From positions 93,083 through 157,082 of the forward strand of contig NMRB01001356.1 of the NCBI GenBank assembly GCA_002633025.1: a DNA stretch of 64,000 bases, written 5' to 3'. The position numbers were made by a program, and so were the translations under genes. This stretch comes from Notospermus geniculatus (Eukaryota > Nemertea > Pilidiophora > Heteronemertea > Lineidae). Under the pieces are notes generated by a model. That model was not told the origin of the DNA and did not search any database. It saw nothing but the letters and a program-made list of their open reading frames with translations. Shown here piece by piece: positions 23,303 through 34,168 of this stretch. Each line of letters starts with the position of its first letter. Position 1 is the first letter of the stretch.

Positions 23303-23660
23303 CCAGGACATTAATCTTACTAAGAACCTTATAATTTTCTTAGTCATTATCTTAGCTGTTTCGTAGTAAGATATTGGGTCAGAAAATCTTAGTAAGATTT
23401 TTCTTACAAATATTTTACAGGATTCTCGTAAGATTTTTATTTAATAAGATTTTTGTGAAAGATTCTCGTAAAAGAACTCTTAAAAATCTCAGCAAGATTG
23501 TTCTTACTCATATCTTGTAAGAAAAATGTTACTAAGAAAAAGTCTTATAAGATATTATCAGCAAAATCTTATACGGTTTTTCTTACTAATATCTTACTAA
23601 GTAATAGCTAGATATTTACTAAGAAAAATTTAAAGATTTTTACTAAGATTTATGTCTTGG
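23303..23660. repeat. Fold-back element, family E
   Basis: It starts CCCAGGACATTAATCTTAC and ends ACTAAGATTTATGTCTTGG, with dense TCTTAGTAAGATTTTTC repeats inside. It sits about 930 bp on the 5' side of variant C exon in transcript order. Confidence 0.82.
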
Positions 23661-25032
23661 TTCAGCACTTAAGTTATCAAATCGCCTTGTTTCTATTGAC
23701 AACTAAGTAGATGTTGTTCCAGGCTTCTTTGCAACAACACGGAGTTCATTGAAGCTTATATTCAATTAAAAACATGTGCTATTCTATTGCAAATCACATC
23801 GGAATAGAGCACGACGTTTTCTGCATGTAATCATTATTGATAATTTGGTTCTTGATGTGCTGATGTCTGTTATACGATAAATGAATAAAAAGTATCCAAC
23901 AATTGAATTCCCAAAGCAGTTTGCCCAAAGCAGTGATGCAAAGCGACCCTGTAGAATTGGATAATTAGCCCTAACCACAATGATGACAATGTACTTTTTA
24001 TCATTGTAAAAAAACTACACACCAATGAAAAATACTTCAACCAACTATCTTCTATGATCATGAAAAACTACTGCTACAGTTCTTTGCAAGAGTATAGGAC
24101 TTAGTCAAAGAAACTTTCGAACCCTGGAACCTTGAATTGGATTAGTGACACAATATTCATGAGTTGAACGCGCGCATAGGACAGCTGATCTGACAAGGGA
24201 GTTGTGTTGGGTTTTCTACCAATGAAGAACGGACGGTGGTGCAATTTTACATGAGAATTTAACAAATATTATATGTTTTTACTGAAAATGGTCCTAGATT
24301 GTGATAATTTTGAGATAATTTTGAAGGTATCTGAATAGAAGACTTTTCATAACCATGACACCACTCGCTGCCAAAGAAAACAAAATTACCTATTGGAACC
24401 AGTAGGCTATTGTTCATGGCTCAAAAAGATTGACATTTTTTCATATTTCAGCAATTTAAATCAGTCAATAAATTTTTGAAGACATAGTTGCAGTGCATTC
24501 AAGAATGTGAAAATGGGCAGGAAAACGTTGCCCCACCTTATCTTTCGAAGATGGTAATTTGAAAATTATCAGCAAACATTCCATAATTTGGATTTCCGAC
24601 TTGTCAATGACTACGAATGATCGTATGTTAAAGCAAAAATTCGCTCGCTTATCTATTTTTGGTTAAAGTCACCATCAACATGTTTGTAATTTTCGACTAC
24701 AAAAAATGAGAGAAACTGCATGTAGCGTTTTATCATCTTTTCCTTCAGATACAGATTGGCAGAATTTCGAAATCGGACATAAAATGAATTTAGAATAGTT
24801 GACTTTGATACCCATAATCAAATATTTGTATTTACTATATGAAAACATTCCCTAACAGTTAAATCACCCAATATTGTTTATGGCATTAATGCCACCACAT
24901 ATAGCCCTCAATTCTCGATTTAATATGCAAAATACTGAACAGGCAGTTAAAATCTAGCAGTCTCGGCACTAGTAACGACGGGGTGAAAAGGCAAAAGAGA
25001 ATGTCACTTTTTTAATGGCTTACATAGAGCAT

Positions 25033-25459
25033 AATGCGGCTGATCCACCGACTTTATGACGTGTTTACGATCAGTTTGCCATTAGTTCACGACGTGTTTG
25101 CGACTAGTTTACGACAAAAAATCATAGCCGGCCAATCAGTGTTCACGAACACTGATCGGTGTTCGATCAGTGTTCACGAACACTGTTCGATCAGTGTTCA
25201 CGAACACTGATCGAACACCGATTCGTTCACAGCGAGTTTGTGACTCGTTCACGACTGAATTCTGTTGACGACTAGTTTGCGATGAGATCAACCATGTTTG
25301 ATTTGGTTCGGTGGATCAGATTCAACATCACATCATTTCTTTACGATCAGTTTGCGACAAGGTTACGACGAGTTTGCGGTTCGTTGACGACTGCTGTTGG
25401 TCGTGAACTAATCGCAAACTGATCGTAAACTCGTCGTAAAGTCGGTGGATCACCCGCAT
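25033..25459. repeat. Large fold-back element with nested CGAACACTGATCGG repeats
   Basis: The left end ATGCGGCTGATCCACCGAC is mirrored at 25441-25459 with one mismatch. The arms contain repeated ACGATCAGTTTGCGAC-like words in both directions. The centre (about 25138-25225) is a set of stacked palindromes built from GTGTTCACGAACACTGATCG. Confidence 0.82.
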
Positions 25460-26433
25460 AGGTCGACACCATGATGGCATTGTCAAACTATGAGCTATCA
25501 TTAAACAAACTGTTTGACTACTATCGCTGTTAAGCCCAAACCCATCACATAACGTATTGATTGGATAATCTGGTTATCAGGATAAAGAGTTCAAAAATAC
25601 TCAGATTCATTTCTTATTCTGTATTTTTTTCATTTTGAAAACACAATACAAATGTTTGTGCCTGCCTATATGGTCTCGTAGATTGTTTTTTTTTCTGGGT
25701 GGGTGTTGTTGAATCTCATAATTGTCACTAACGCATTGTCAGATCAGCGAACACATAAAATTGTGGACCTACACTTGCTTGAAAGTGAAAGACATCCATT
25801 AAAAATCATCTGGGACTGAGATACAGTTGTTGTTTAAGCTTTTGTTTTACCTATGGCTTGATAATGCTCAAAGTTTATTCAGCATCTCGCATATTTTAGA
25901 ATCTGGTAGAAGGACGTGATGACTTTCACCTTAGAAACCCATTTCCAATATATTTTCATATTCGTATATTTTAGAACATTTATTAGAGAAATTAGTGCAC
26001 GTCCAGTGACAGTGTTAAACACCTTATGGCAGTCAATTACCTATATTTGGACATTTTCTTTGGTATAAGGATAATTCTTTGAATTTATTTAGCAGCTACG
26101 CTTTAATACATGTATATACTTTCAAACACAATAGATTCCACTTTGAAGTTCAGTTTATTGTCCAAATTACCTGGCTCTGTGCACCCCAGAAATCCCGAGG
26201 TCTTACCAAACAAATGCCGATAGAAGACACATCTACAGACCCAATCTATATGAGATTCTCCATGATCAAAAATAAATGAAATTATTGTTGTAATATAAAT
26301 GTGGATTTTTTATTTTGCTAGCGCTATGTATTAGCAATGCTTTGCACAGCCGAATGGCATCTAATGTAAAGTTTACCAAGTTTCCCAGGTAGAAGTTTAA
26401 GGAGTATGGGAAACATAATTTCAAGTCTTAAGC

Positions 26434-26481
26434 GAAAGGAGTAGATTTCCTTATGCGAAAGGAGTAGATTTCCTTATGCAG
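26434..26481. repeat. Tandem duplication, 2 x 24 bp
   Basis: GCGAAAGGAGTAGATTTCC with TTATG occurs twice in a row. Confidence 0.75.
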
Positions 26482-26716
26482 GTGCAGATGTTCACATGTG
26501 CTTTTTGGTTTGGGGGACTTTGAACGAAAGGTAAAGAAAATTGAATACATTTTTAAAAACTTAGCGGTTAGAAGAAGCTTGTTTTAAAATCTTAGATGTG
26601 TTCATGATAACACAAGTAAATTACTAACCCGAGGAATATTTATTCAACTCATTCCTATAAAATGTATCTCACGTATAGTCAAAAGGTAGATTTGGTCCCA
26701 ATTTTAAAGTAAATGA

Positions 26717-27635
26717 AATGGTCCATGGACAATGTACTCACCTGGGTGAATGTACCAGAAGAATGAACAACAAGTGTCAAGTCAAAATGTTCCAGCGAAA
26801 CATCATACCAGGTTAGAACATTCGTTCATAAGGTATGAGTCAAGTACATTTTTCAAGATTGATGACTGGCGGCCATATTTGAAGTCCAATCCGGCTGAAA
26901 TTTTCTGCATTTATGTGGGGTACCTGGATACATATTCATAGCCAGATACAATTAACGTTCTAACTGCTGTTCTTCATGAGATATTGGCTAAAGTCCCGGT
27001 TTCAAAATGGCCGACTGGCCATTTTTATCATATTTGAAGTTGAAAAAGGTCAGAATTAGATGTATGCATAGAGAGTACGTAGGTACATAAAATTTTTAGG
27101 TCAAAACATTCTAGCTGCAGTATTTTATGAGATATGGGCCAAAAGCCATTTCCAAGATGGCCGCCTGGCAGCCATGTTTGAGGTAGAATCGGGCTGAAAT
27201 TTGCTGGGCACATAGAGGGGACCTTGTAGATAGATAACCACACCAAGTTAGAAGATTCTAGGTGAAATAGCCAGAAATACGTGACACCAAAATTATGAAC
27301 TTTGATCTCTGTGACCTTGAAAAGTAGGTCAAATCAAAAACCCGTTAGATACGTGTTGTATCCTTATTGGATATATCTGTGATAAAAATTTGGATATGAT
27401 GAAACCAGTAGTTCAAGAGTTGCTCCACGTTTTGTGTTTTCGGTTTTGGCCACCTAGTGGCCAATCCAAGAAATCGACTCGGGCCAAAACTTGGTGTCAT
27501 AGGTTTATCTGACCTAGAGGTACATGTATATAGGTACAAAGTTTCAGGTCAATAGACCTAGCGGTTTCGAAACGTGCCCTGCTAACGGATCAGACGACGG
27601 ACGACGGACGCTGCACCAGAAAATAGCTCACCCCA
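26717..27635 (-). repeat. Dispersed repeat, family H (about 0.9 kb)
   Basis: This is the reverse-complement relative of 62572-63432. Shared landmarks are the end GGTCCATGGAC...CACCTGGGTGAATGTACC, several AAGATGGCCGCCTGGC-like segments, ACATGTATATAGGTACAAAG, and the other end ACGACGGACGCTGCACCA...TAGCTCACC. The two copies have diverged considerably. No intact reading frame; it may be a non-autonomous element of unknown class. Confidence 0.75.
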
Positions 27636-27820
27636 TGACACTAAGAATAATTTAAAATGGCAAATTTCCGTTAGCTGATTACGTCCTTCGGTAAGCCTAG
27701 ATTTGCAGTTGATCGTGTTCCAAATGTTATTAAAAGGCAGCAAAGCCACAGCAGGTGTGCACATATACACTTAGTTGGAAATTAAATAATTCCCGATGTC
27801 AGCACTGTAATAGATTCAAG

Positions 27821-27886
27821 ATGGCGACGTTCGATTCACTACTCGAACATCTTGACTGGCACGACCAGTTGGCTTTAAAGAAGAAG
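27821..27886 (+). CDS. Possible first coding exon of a small plus-strand gene (doubtful)
   Basis: AGATTCAAGATGGCGACG is a strong animal start context. The frame gives 22 codons (MATFDSLLEHLDWHDQLALK, then KK) up to an AAG/GTAACG donor. A pyrimidine-rich acceptor CCTTTTTTTCAG at 28107 would continue the frame for 12 more codons (EGKMTSLVELEF) to a stop at 28146, making a 34-residue product. Alternatively it is the first exon of a gene extending further, or chance. I recognise no family, and no second exon of normal size was found nearby. Confidence 0.22.
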
Positions 27887-28614
27887 GTAACGACACAAAT
27901 TGTGTTTAAGACTGAAAATATTTTAAGCACCACTTAGACAAAATATTAATTGAAAGGTAAAAGCGATCTTTGGTTGTAGGCCGGGGCAACTGGTTTACAT
28001 GTTAACTTTTTGGATTGGAAGAGTATAAAAAGCGGACGGACATGTAACAAACGTTTAATAACATTAAAAGAATGGGGGAGGAGGTAATTCATTGGCCTTT
28101 TTTTCAGGAAGGGAAGATGACCTCATTGGTAGAACTTGAGTTTTGAAGTCCCTATGACTATAGGGTACAGCCAAAACTTGGATTAACACAGACAGGCACA
28201 GTCAGAGGTCACGGCGATCAACGTAACTTTCTTTATGTTCTTTTGCCCAAAGCTATAGTATTCAACCTATGGCTTCGGCGGTAATTCCCCAATTAACGTT
28301 GATGTAACAAAGACGGTATAATTTAAAATATATAATTAATGGCAAATATATGGAAGACGCACAGGTTAAATTTACCTTATTGTTAACGTTTTGGGGATTT
28401 TGCCCCGGGCCGTTATCATGGACACACACCCTAGGCAGCATAAAGTGATTGGCCGGCTGTTGGGCTTGAAATTTAGTACATTATTATTCCTAAAAACATA
28501 TACCCTCATCTTTGTAGCCTACCTCCTCGTTGTTTGTTGGATGGGAAGTTTTCATATATGCGCATGATGAATGACGAATATTACATAAATCACGCATTTT
28601 ATGCATGTTTTGCA

Positions 28615-28929
28615 CACAGAAAAAAAATCAACTCGAGTGGAGACTCAGAGTCTCACTTTAGGGACAAAATGGTTCGAAACACTTTTTGACTCAAAATGAA
28701 ACAGAAAATATTTCGGCGCGAGACAATGACATCTCGGCCTAAAATATTTTCTCTCAGATCGAGACTGTCAGTATCTCAACCCGAAATACTTTCTCTCGGA
28801 ACGAGGTGTCATTGTCTCGGGCCGAAAGATTTTCTGTTTCATTTTGAGTCAAAAAGTACTGTATTTCGAACCATTTTGTCCCTAAAGTGAGACTTTGAGT
28901 CTCCACTCGAGTTGATTTTTTTTTCTGTG
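28615..28929. repeat. Fold-back MITE, family C (CACAGAAAA...CAACTCGAG)
   Basis: A 315-bp inverted repeat. The ends are CACAGAAAAAAAATCAACTC and its complement. Inside are AGACTCAGAGTCTCAC, GGGACAAAATGGTTCGAAAC and ATATTTCGGCGCGAGACAAT with mirrored partners. It is flanked by CA and TA; the matching place in the second duplicate (29272-29273) is a single TA with no insertion. Confidence 0.88.
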
Positions 28930-28999
28930 TAATGACAAGAAATGCACGATGAGGAGTAATCAAATATATATTTACCGTGTGAACATGATAAAATAGAAC

Positions 29000-29095
29000 A
29001 CAGGGAAAAAAATCAACTCGAGTGGAGACTCAAAGTCTCACTTTAGGGACAAAATGGTTCGAAATACTTTTTGACTCAAAATGAAACAGAAAATA
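29000..29095. repeat. Family C element, truncated at N
   Basis: The first 90 or so bases of a family C arm after ACACAGGG, running into the N at 29095. It corresponds to the full element at 29339-29644 in the other duplicate. Confidence 0.75.
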
Positions 29096-29338
29096 NACCC
29101 AAGGCAGCATAAAGTGATTGGCCGGCTGTTGGGCTTGAAATTTACATTCCTAAAAACATATACCCTCATCTTGGCAGCCCACTTCCTCATTGTTTGTTGG
29201 ATGGGAAGTTTTCATATATGCGCAGGATGAATGATGAATATTACATAATCACGCATTTTATGCATGTTTTGTAATGACACGAAATGCACGATGAGGAATA
29301 ATCAAATATATTTACCGTGTGAACATGATAAAATAGAA

Positions 29339-29644
29339 CACAGGAAAAAAATCAACTCGAGTGGAGACTCAAAGTCTCACTTTAGGGACAAAATGGTTCG
29401 AAATACTTTTTGACTCAAAATGAAACCGAAAATATTTCGGCGCGAGACAATGACACCTCGTTCCGAGAGAAAATATTTCGGGTTGAGATACTGACAGTCT
29501 CGATCTGAGAGAAAATATTTTAGGCCGAGATGTCATTGTCTCGCGGCGAAATATTTTGTTTCATTTTGAGTCAAAAAGTGTTTCGAACCATTTTGTCCCT
29601 AAAGTGAGACTCTGAGTCTCCACTCGAGTTGATTTTTTTCTGTG
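29339..29644. repeat. Fold-back MITE, family C
   Basis: A full copy of about 305 bp starting CACAGGAAAAAAATCAACTC and ending in the complement TTGATTTTTTTCTGTG. The arms match 28615-28929 and 49667-49937. Confidence 0.87.
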
Positions 29645-30432
29645 AATTAACTGTTTTTGCAGGCTAGAAAAGATGGCATAAACAAAAGCCCTAGCTATCA
29701 GCAAAATAGATGTAACCCTTATTGATGCAAATATTGTTTCCCAACTAACAAGCTCCAAGAGAAGGCCAGTTTCTAATTAATGCGTGCCATTGCAATCAAC
29801 ATCCGGGGTGTTGGGTTTTCGAACTGTGGTTGGGTTTAGTAAAATAGAAAATGTTTAACAAAGGAGTTTAGAACAAAGTATCCATAACCGACTTATGGAG
29901 GTCAAATGTACACGAAAAGGGATCAATTTGGGCCCCAAATTGAAAGCTGTTTCTGGCTAATATCATTTCATACAATAATTGAAATTAGGAAGTATACATG
30001 TACATCTGTTTCAATTTTCTGAAGCTCCATTGTACAATTTATATCAAAATGAAGGCCAAAATGTTACTGAATGTCACTTCACAAGCTCGACATTCACGCA
30101 TTGTACGTGCATATGCATGTGCATGTGTTAACGGTTTGAAATGATACACTGATCAAACGGCGGTCGCTTTCAACTTTTTGCGGTTGTTTAACACTCGTAA
30201 CAACGGGTAGCCGTTTCTTGATGATTTTTGAATAGTCTCAGTTCAAGTTGTACAATTCTGTCATATTTTACATGCATTTTCATAAAATCATTATCGCCAA
30301 AGTGCTCTCAGTAAAAGAGAATACGACCAGTTTTTACTCGAGTAATGAAACACCTTAAATGCTTCTTTCTATCATTATAGATAATCTCTTTTACTGGGTC
30401 TATGGTTTAATCATAGACAATCATTAAGAAGG

Positions 30433-30831
30433 CTATGGGCCAAATTCATAAAGGGTGTTTAAGACCTAGACGTGTGTAACTTCGTCAAATGCATGGTGGA
30501 AGTGTGTGCATTTAGTGAAGTTACACGCGTCTACACTCTTAGCCGAAAAGGTTCTTTCGTGCCACACCAGGAGAACGCTCTGATTTAAGAACCCTCGGGT
30601 TGTTTAAGAACCCCTAGAGGTTCCAGATAGAACCTTTCCCTCAGAAAAGGGTTCTAACTGGAACCTTTATGGGTTCTTTGGCGACAGAAAGGTTCTATAT
30701 GGAACCCTTTCGGGTTCTTTACAGACGGTTCTATATAGAACCTTGGGGTTCCTCTGGTGTGGCACAAAGAACCCCTAAAGAACCTTTTTGGCTAAGAGTG
30801 TAAGTCTTAAACACCCTTATGAATACGGCAC
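30433..30831. repeat. Family D-like fold-back split by another fold-back
   Basis: The outer unit has GGCCAAATTCATAAAGGGTG and TTAAGACCTAGACG on the left and the mirrored AGTCTTAAACACCCTTATGAATACGGC on the right. It is interrupted at 30533-30801 by a unit with ends ACACTCTTAGCCGAAAAGG and the complement, full of AGAACCTTTCGGGTTCT-like palindromes. It lies 145 bp from the Cys-loop exon donor. Confidence 0.82.
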
Positions 30832-30976
30832 TATGATTTTGTCTATAGGAGCTTTTCACCTATTGGGGTCCAAATTGACTTGATGTGTATCCATTTTAAC
30901 GGCCATGCCTAAAGATCATAAGGCTTTCTTATTTCAATGGACGTCTTTCAATTTAAAGCAGTATAGTCCCACTTAC

Positions 30977-31059
30977 AGCTCTCCAGCAGCATAGGGCACT
31001 CCTGCGTGTCGTGAGGGTACTTTTTCAAATTGAATGAACACGCCAACCGAGCGGAGATT
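30977..31059 (-). CDS. GlyR-like channel, Cys-loop exon
   Basis: An 83-bp exon, exactly the size of its vertebrate GlyR and GABA-A counterpart. The acceptor is TTGACATTTCAG and the donor is AGAGCT/GTAAGT. It reads ISARLACSFNLKKYPHDTQE and then CPMLLES. The two cysteines are 13 residues apart, as in all Cys-loop channels, and YPHD keeps the FPxD turn. The usual CPMDL after the first cysteine is changed to CSFNL, losing both the proline and the aspartate. The exon ends with one base (T) of a split codon that every alternative exon completes to phenylalanine, so this donor is the shared choice point for variants A, B and C. Confidence 0.95.
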
Positions 31060-31229
31060 CTGAAATGTCAAATGTAATTGGCGTGTAGAACATCTAACAT
31101 GGATACGAACAACATCGACCAGATGAGCAGCAGAAGGCCATTGACCATGTTTACGATGAAACTTTTTATGCACTTCATATTCAATTTAGTGGTGACCATT
31201 CCCAACTACTCTCCATTCCACTTTCGAGT

Positions 31230-31620
31230 GGCGCGAGGTTTATCAACGATATCTCCGCCACGGCTGGGTCAAATTTGACATACCATACATCAATTGTCTT
31301 GTCTTTCTTGTCGGTATCTTTCTGCTATCTTCATTTTTCGCGTAAGGCCGACATGACGGATCCCTTTCTCAAAACCCATTTCATTTCGCCATGGTGTTCA
31401 GTGCAGTTTACACGTGCGCGATGCATTGCGTCATTTCAAAATGACGGCCATTTCGGCTGTGAGCACGAACTGCAATTGGTGAAAGAATTTTTTTCTGTCA
31501 CGTTTATAGGGAAAATGACAGCGATGATGGCTGTAGCGGCAAAAAAGGCAAATCGACTGATGTACGGTATGTCAAATTTGACCCAGCCGTTGCGGAGATA
31601 TCGTTCATAAACCTCGCGCC
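31230..31620. repeat. Fold-back element, GGCGCGAGGTTTATCAACG ends
   Basis: GGCGCGAGGTTTATCAACGA and TATCTCCGCCACGGCTGGGT with CAAATTTGACATACC on the left are mirrored from 31566 to 31620. The middle of about 260 bp is unique and includes CGTGCGCGATGCATTGCG. Confidence 0.8.
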
Positions 31621-31949
31621 AATTGGATGTGGAATGAAGAGTAGGCCTAGACGAAATCGCAAATAATCAGATGGGGAATACTCCTTTCAAACAAAGAAAG
31701 GAGATCTCAAACAGTGATCATTAGATGGTCATATGCTGCCCCCTGTGTCTGATGATAAAGGAATGGATAAACNGAATTTACAACTGGGACCTAGGTACGA
31801 ATGCGATAGACACATCAACGAACCTACAACTCATAGAATTCTGTAGTTTGGCCAATCTGCCTTCCCAATTGAAAAATTGGTGAGAAAAAGAAGAAGAATT
31901 TTGCTACCTAGTGAACTCAATACGTCCAGCACCCGATAGAGGGTGCTGG

Positions 31950-32012
31950 ACGTAAATAGTTAAGATACTAAGAAAATTATATGATTTTTGGTAATATTTA
32001 TGTCCTGGGAAG
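31950..32012. repeat. Partial family E end
   Basis: TACTAAGAAAATTATATG and GGTAATATTTATGTCCTGGG match only the right end of family E. The rest is absent. Confidence 0.6.
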
Positions 32013-32402
32013 AAAATCGTATCCCCTCGATTTTAGAGTACATGATCCAAACTGAACCAACCTAAGAATGATTAAGAACAAAGTTTAGGCAACAATGACA
32101 TAGGCCCTATTATATCTACTAGCATTTGCAGAGGCTGCAGCTAGAATCATGCAGGTCAAAAGGAATGCAATCATGAAATATTCATTACTCTCCACCGACC
32201 CACCGGACCCCATAAAACCAGAAATATAGGGGTCGAGATAAGAGTGCTGAGATGTTGATTGGGCACAATCCTATTGTTTTCTTTCTCTGCCTAATTTATA
32301 ATAAAATGGAAAAGAGATCGATGCATTATCGAAAAGTAATCCACTTGAGCAGAAAATTCTTTGTTATATCAAAGAACTCTTTTTTTTCAAATCTGATGAA
32401 TA

Positions 32403-32522
32403 GGGAGTTTAAGAGATCACACGCTAACGATAACATTTATGTTAACGACATTTTTTGTACATGAAATACAAGAAATAGCGTTAACGTTAACGTTATCGTT
32501 AGCGTGTGATCTCTTAAACCCT
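32403..32522. repeat. Fold-back MITE, family A relative
   Basis: Flanked by TA at the left; ends GGGAGTTTAAGAGATCACAC and the complement GTGTGATCTCTTAAACCC. The arms are runs of GCTAACGATAACG and GTTAACGTTAACG. 120 bp. Confidence 0.8.
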
Positions 32523-33246
32523 GTAAAAATAACGATTTTACAATGTTAACTTTGTTGCACACCATAACCACTATGATTACCCCTTGCCTTGCACTTTGAT
32601 CTGCAATGCTGCAGGGGATGGGAGTGACCCACTTACAACCAAAGGGGTACAAGGTGCAGTAGGGCCAGTGGCTCAGATAGGACCTGATGATATACGAGTC
32701 ACATTGGGAAGGATCTTTTTCTAAGGGGCTTTAAATCTAATGTTGTTTCATTACAAGTTTGTATTGAATACTATTTGAATGTTCCACAGAATTGCCCATA
32801 GAATCGAAGTAGTTAATAAGAATTCGAGAAATTTTGAGGACAATTTCGACACAGGTAATACTATTACACAACATTGACTAAAAGAACGTTCTTTGAAAAA
32901 TCAACTGGACATGTACAATTTTACATTTTCATGACAGTACAATATACCTTATTTACGTTGCTTTTCCATTCCTATATATAACAGCACGAGGGGGGTCAAA
33001 AGCATCCTCTAAATATATGTATATTAATATGGACAATAACAAAAAATTCTACAGTTCACTCATAGTCTAGATCGTGGAAAATTCTTAATTGTTCAATAAT
33101 ATTGCATTATTTCAGCAACCATCAAGTTCATGTTTTAGTGTGGCAAGCCAGCAGATTTTATCGTGGTCCGAGGTCATATTTTAATGTACATTCACATGAT
33201 AATATATATCTTAGACATTTTAGTTCTGTGCCCTTCGATTCATAAA

Positions 33247-33960
33247 AAATAGTGCCAATGGCACTGTGCCCGCTTGGCTTGAAGGATGGTGGTGGGAATC
33301 ATCAGCAACCCCATTAAAGCCATTTAGGTACAAACATGAGAAACTGCCATATAAATGGAAGTTTCAAAGCAATACATGTAGGTCAAATCATAACAAAAAG
33401 AGCCAATTTCGTAATTCCAGACAAACTTTGACCTCTGTGACCTTGAAAAGTAGGTCAAATTAAAAAATTGAATACTACCTTATGTATCCTTATTAGATAT
33501 ACCCATGAAGAAAAAAATTGACAAACATCCATCTCTTGGTTAGGGAGAAATAGCACTTTCATTGATTTGGGTTTTGGCCCCCTAGTGGCAAAATTAAGAA
33601 TCAGATTTCACTGAAATTGTGTGTGTAAGTTGCTATAACCTAGATGTACATGAGTACAAAGTTTCAACACAATAGTTCAAACCATTATCAAAATATAGCC
33701 CTTTGAATTTTTTCCAAAAACGCCCCCTAGGGGCCAAAATAGGAATCCAACCACGCTCAAAATCGAACTCGACCTAGATATTAGGCCCATATATACACCC
33801 ACCAAAGACCAACAAGATCCGTCAAAAATAAAGGCGCTAGAGCGCTAACAAACCAAAAGTTTACGAACGTACCGCCGTACGTACTAACGCACGACAGACC
33901 ACCACTAAATGACCCCAACCACAGCATAAGCCCTGCTGGGCCTTGCGGCCAAGCGGGCTA
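33247..33960. repeat. Dispersed repeat with CCCGCTTGGC ends
   Basis: It starts GCACTGTGCCCGCTTGGC and ends GCCTTGCGGCCAAGCGGGC, giving short inverted ends. Inside are stretches related to family H (CTCTGTGACCTTGAAAAGTA, GGTTTTGGCCCCCTAGTGGC). Probably a non-autonomous element distantly related to family H. Confidence 0.6.
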
Positions 33961-34168
33961 AAAATGCCAGCTACTTGAGGCAACTGGTTTTTAAAGCAAG
34001 TGACAATTAGGGAAAAACATTTCTCAGTTGACCCTGCCTAAGCCTGAAATTGTGTTTGGCTATCATCAACCGTTTAACCGTGGAAGCACTACGGTTAAAT
34101 ACTAATGTGTTGCTGATACTTTGGGGAATCAAATATGTTTTAATAGCTAAACCGAATACTTAACTTAC

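Larger units (their letters stand above)
28429..29350. repeat. Direct duplication around an N base
   Basis: 28429-28614 plus 28930-29002 reappears at 29097-29341 with minor differences (shared words: AAAGTGATTGGCCGGCTG, CATATACCCTCATCTT, TTTCATATATGCGCA). The single N at 29095 falls at the joint. It is either a true tandem duplication or two haplotypes placed side by side. Confidence 0.8.
22372..30976 (-). other. Intron between Cys-loop exon and variant C
   Basis: An 8.6-kb intron. It contains repeats at 23303-23660, 25033-25459, 26434-26481, 26717-27635, 28429-29644 and 30433-30831, plus a weak plus-strand exon candidate at 27821. 23700-25000 and 29650-30430 show nothing nameable. Confidence 0.75.
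31060..34168 (-). other. Intron between ECD exon and Cys-loop exon
   Basis: A 3.1-kb intron with an inverted repeat at 31230-31620, a partial family E end at 31950-32012, a family A-like unit at 32403-32522, a dispersed repeat at 33247-33960, and one N at 31773. The open frame at 31275-31610 lies inside the inverted repeat and is not coding. Confidence 0.75.

Noticed and set aside
31275-31610. 111-codon plus-strand ORF
   Set aside because: It lies inside a fold-back element (31230-31620) and its ends are the inverted arms.
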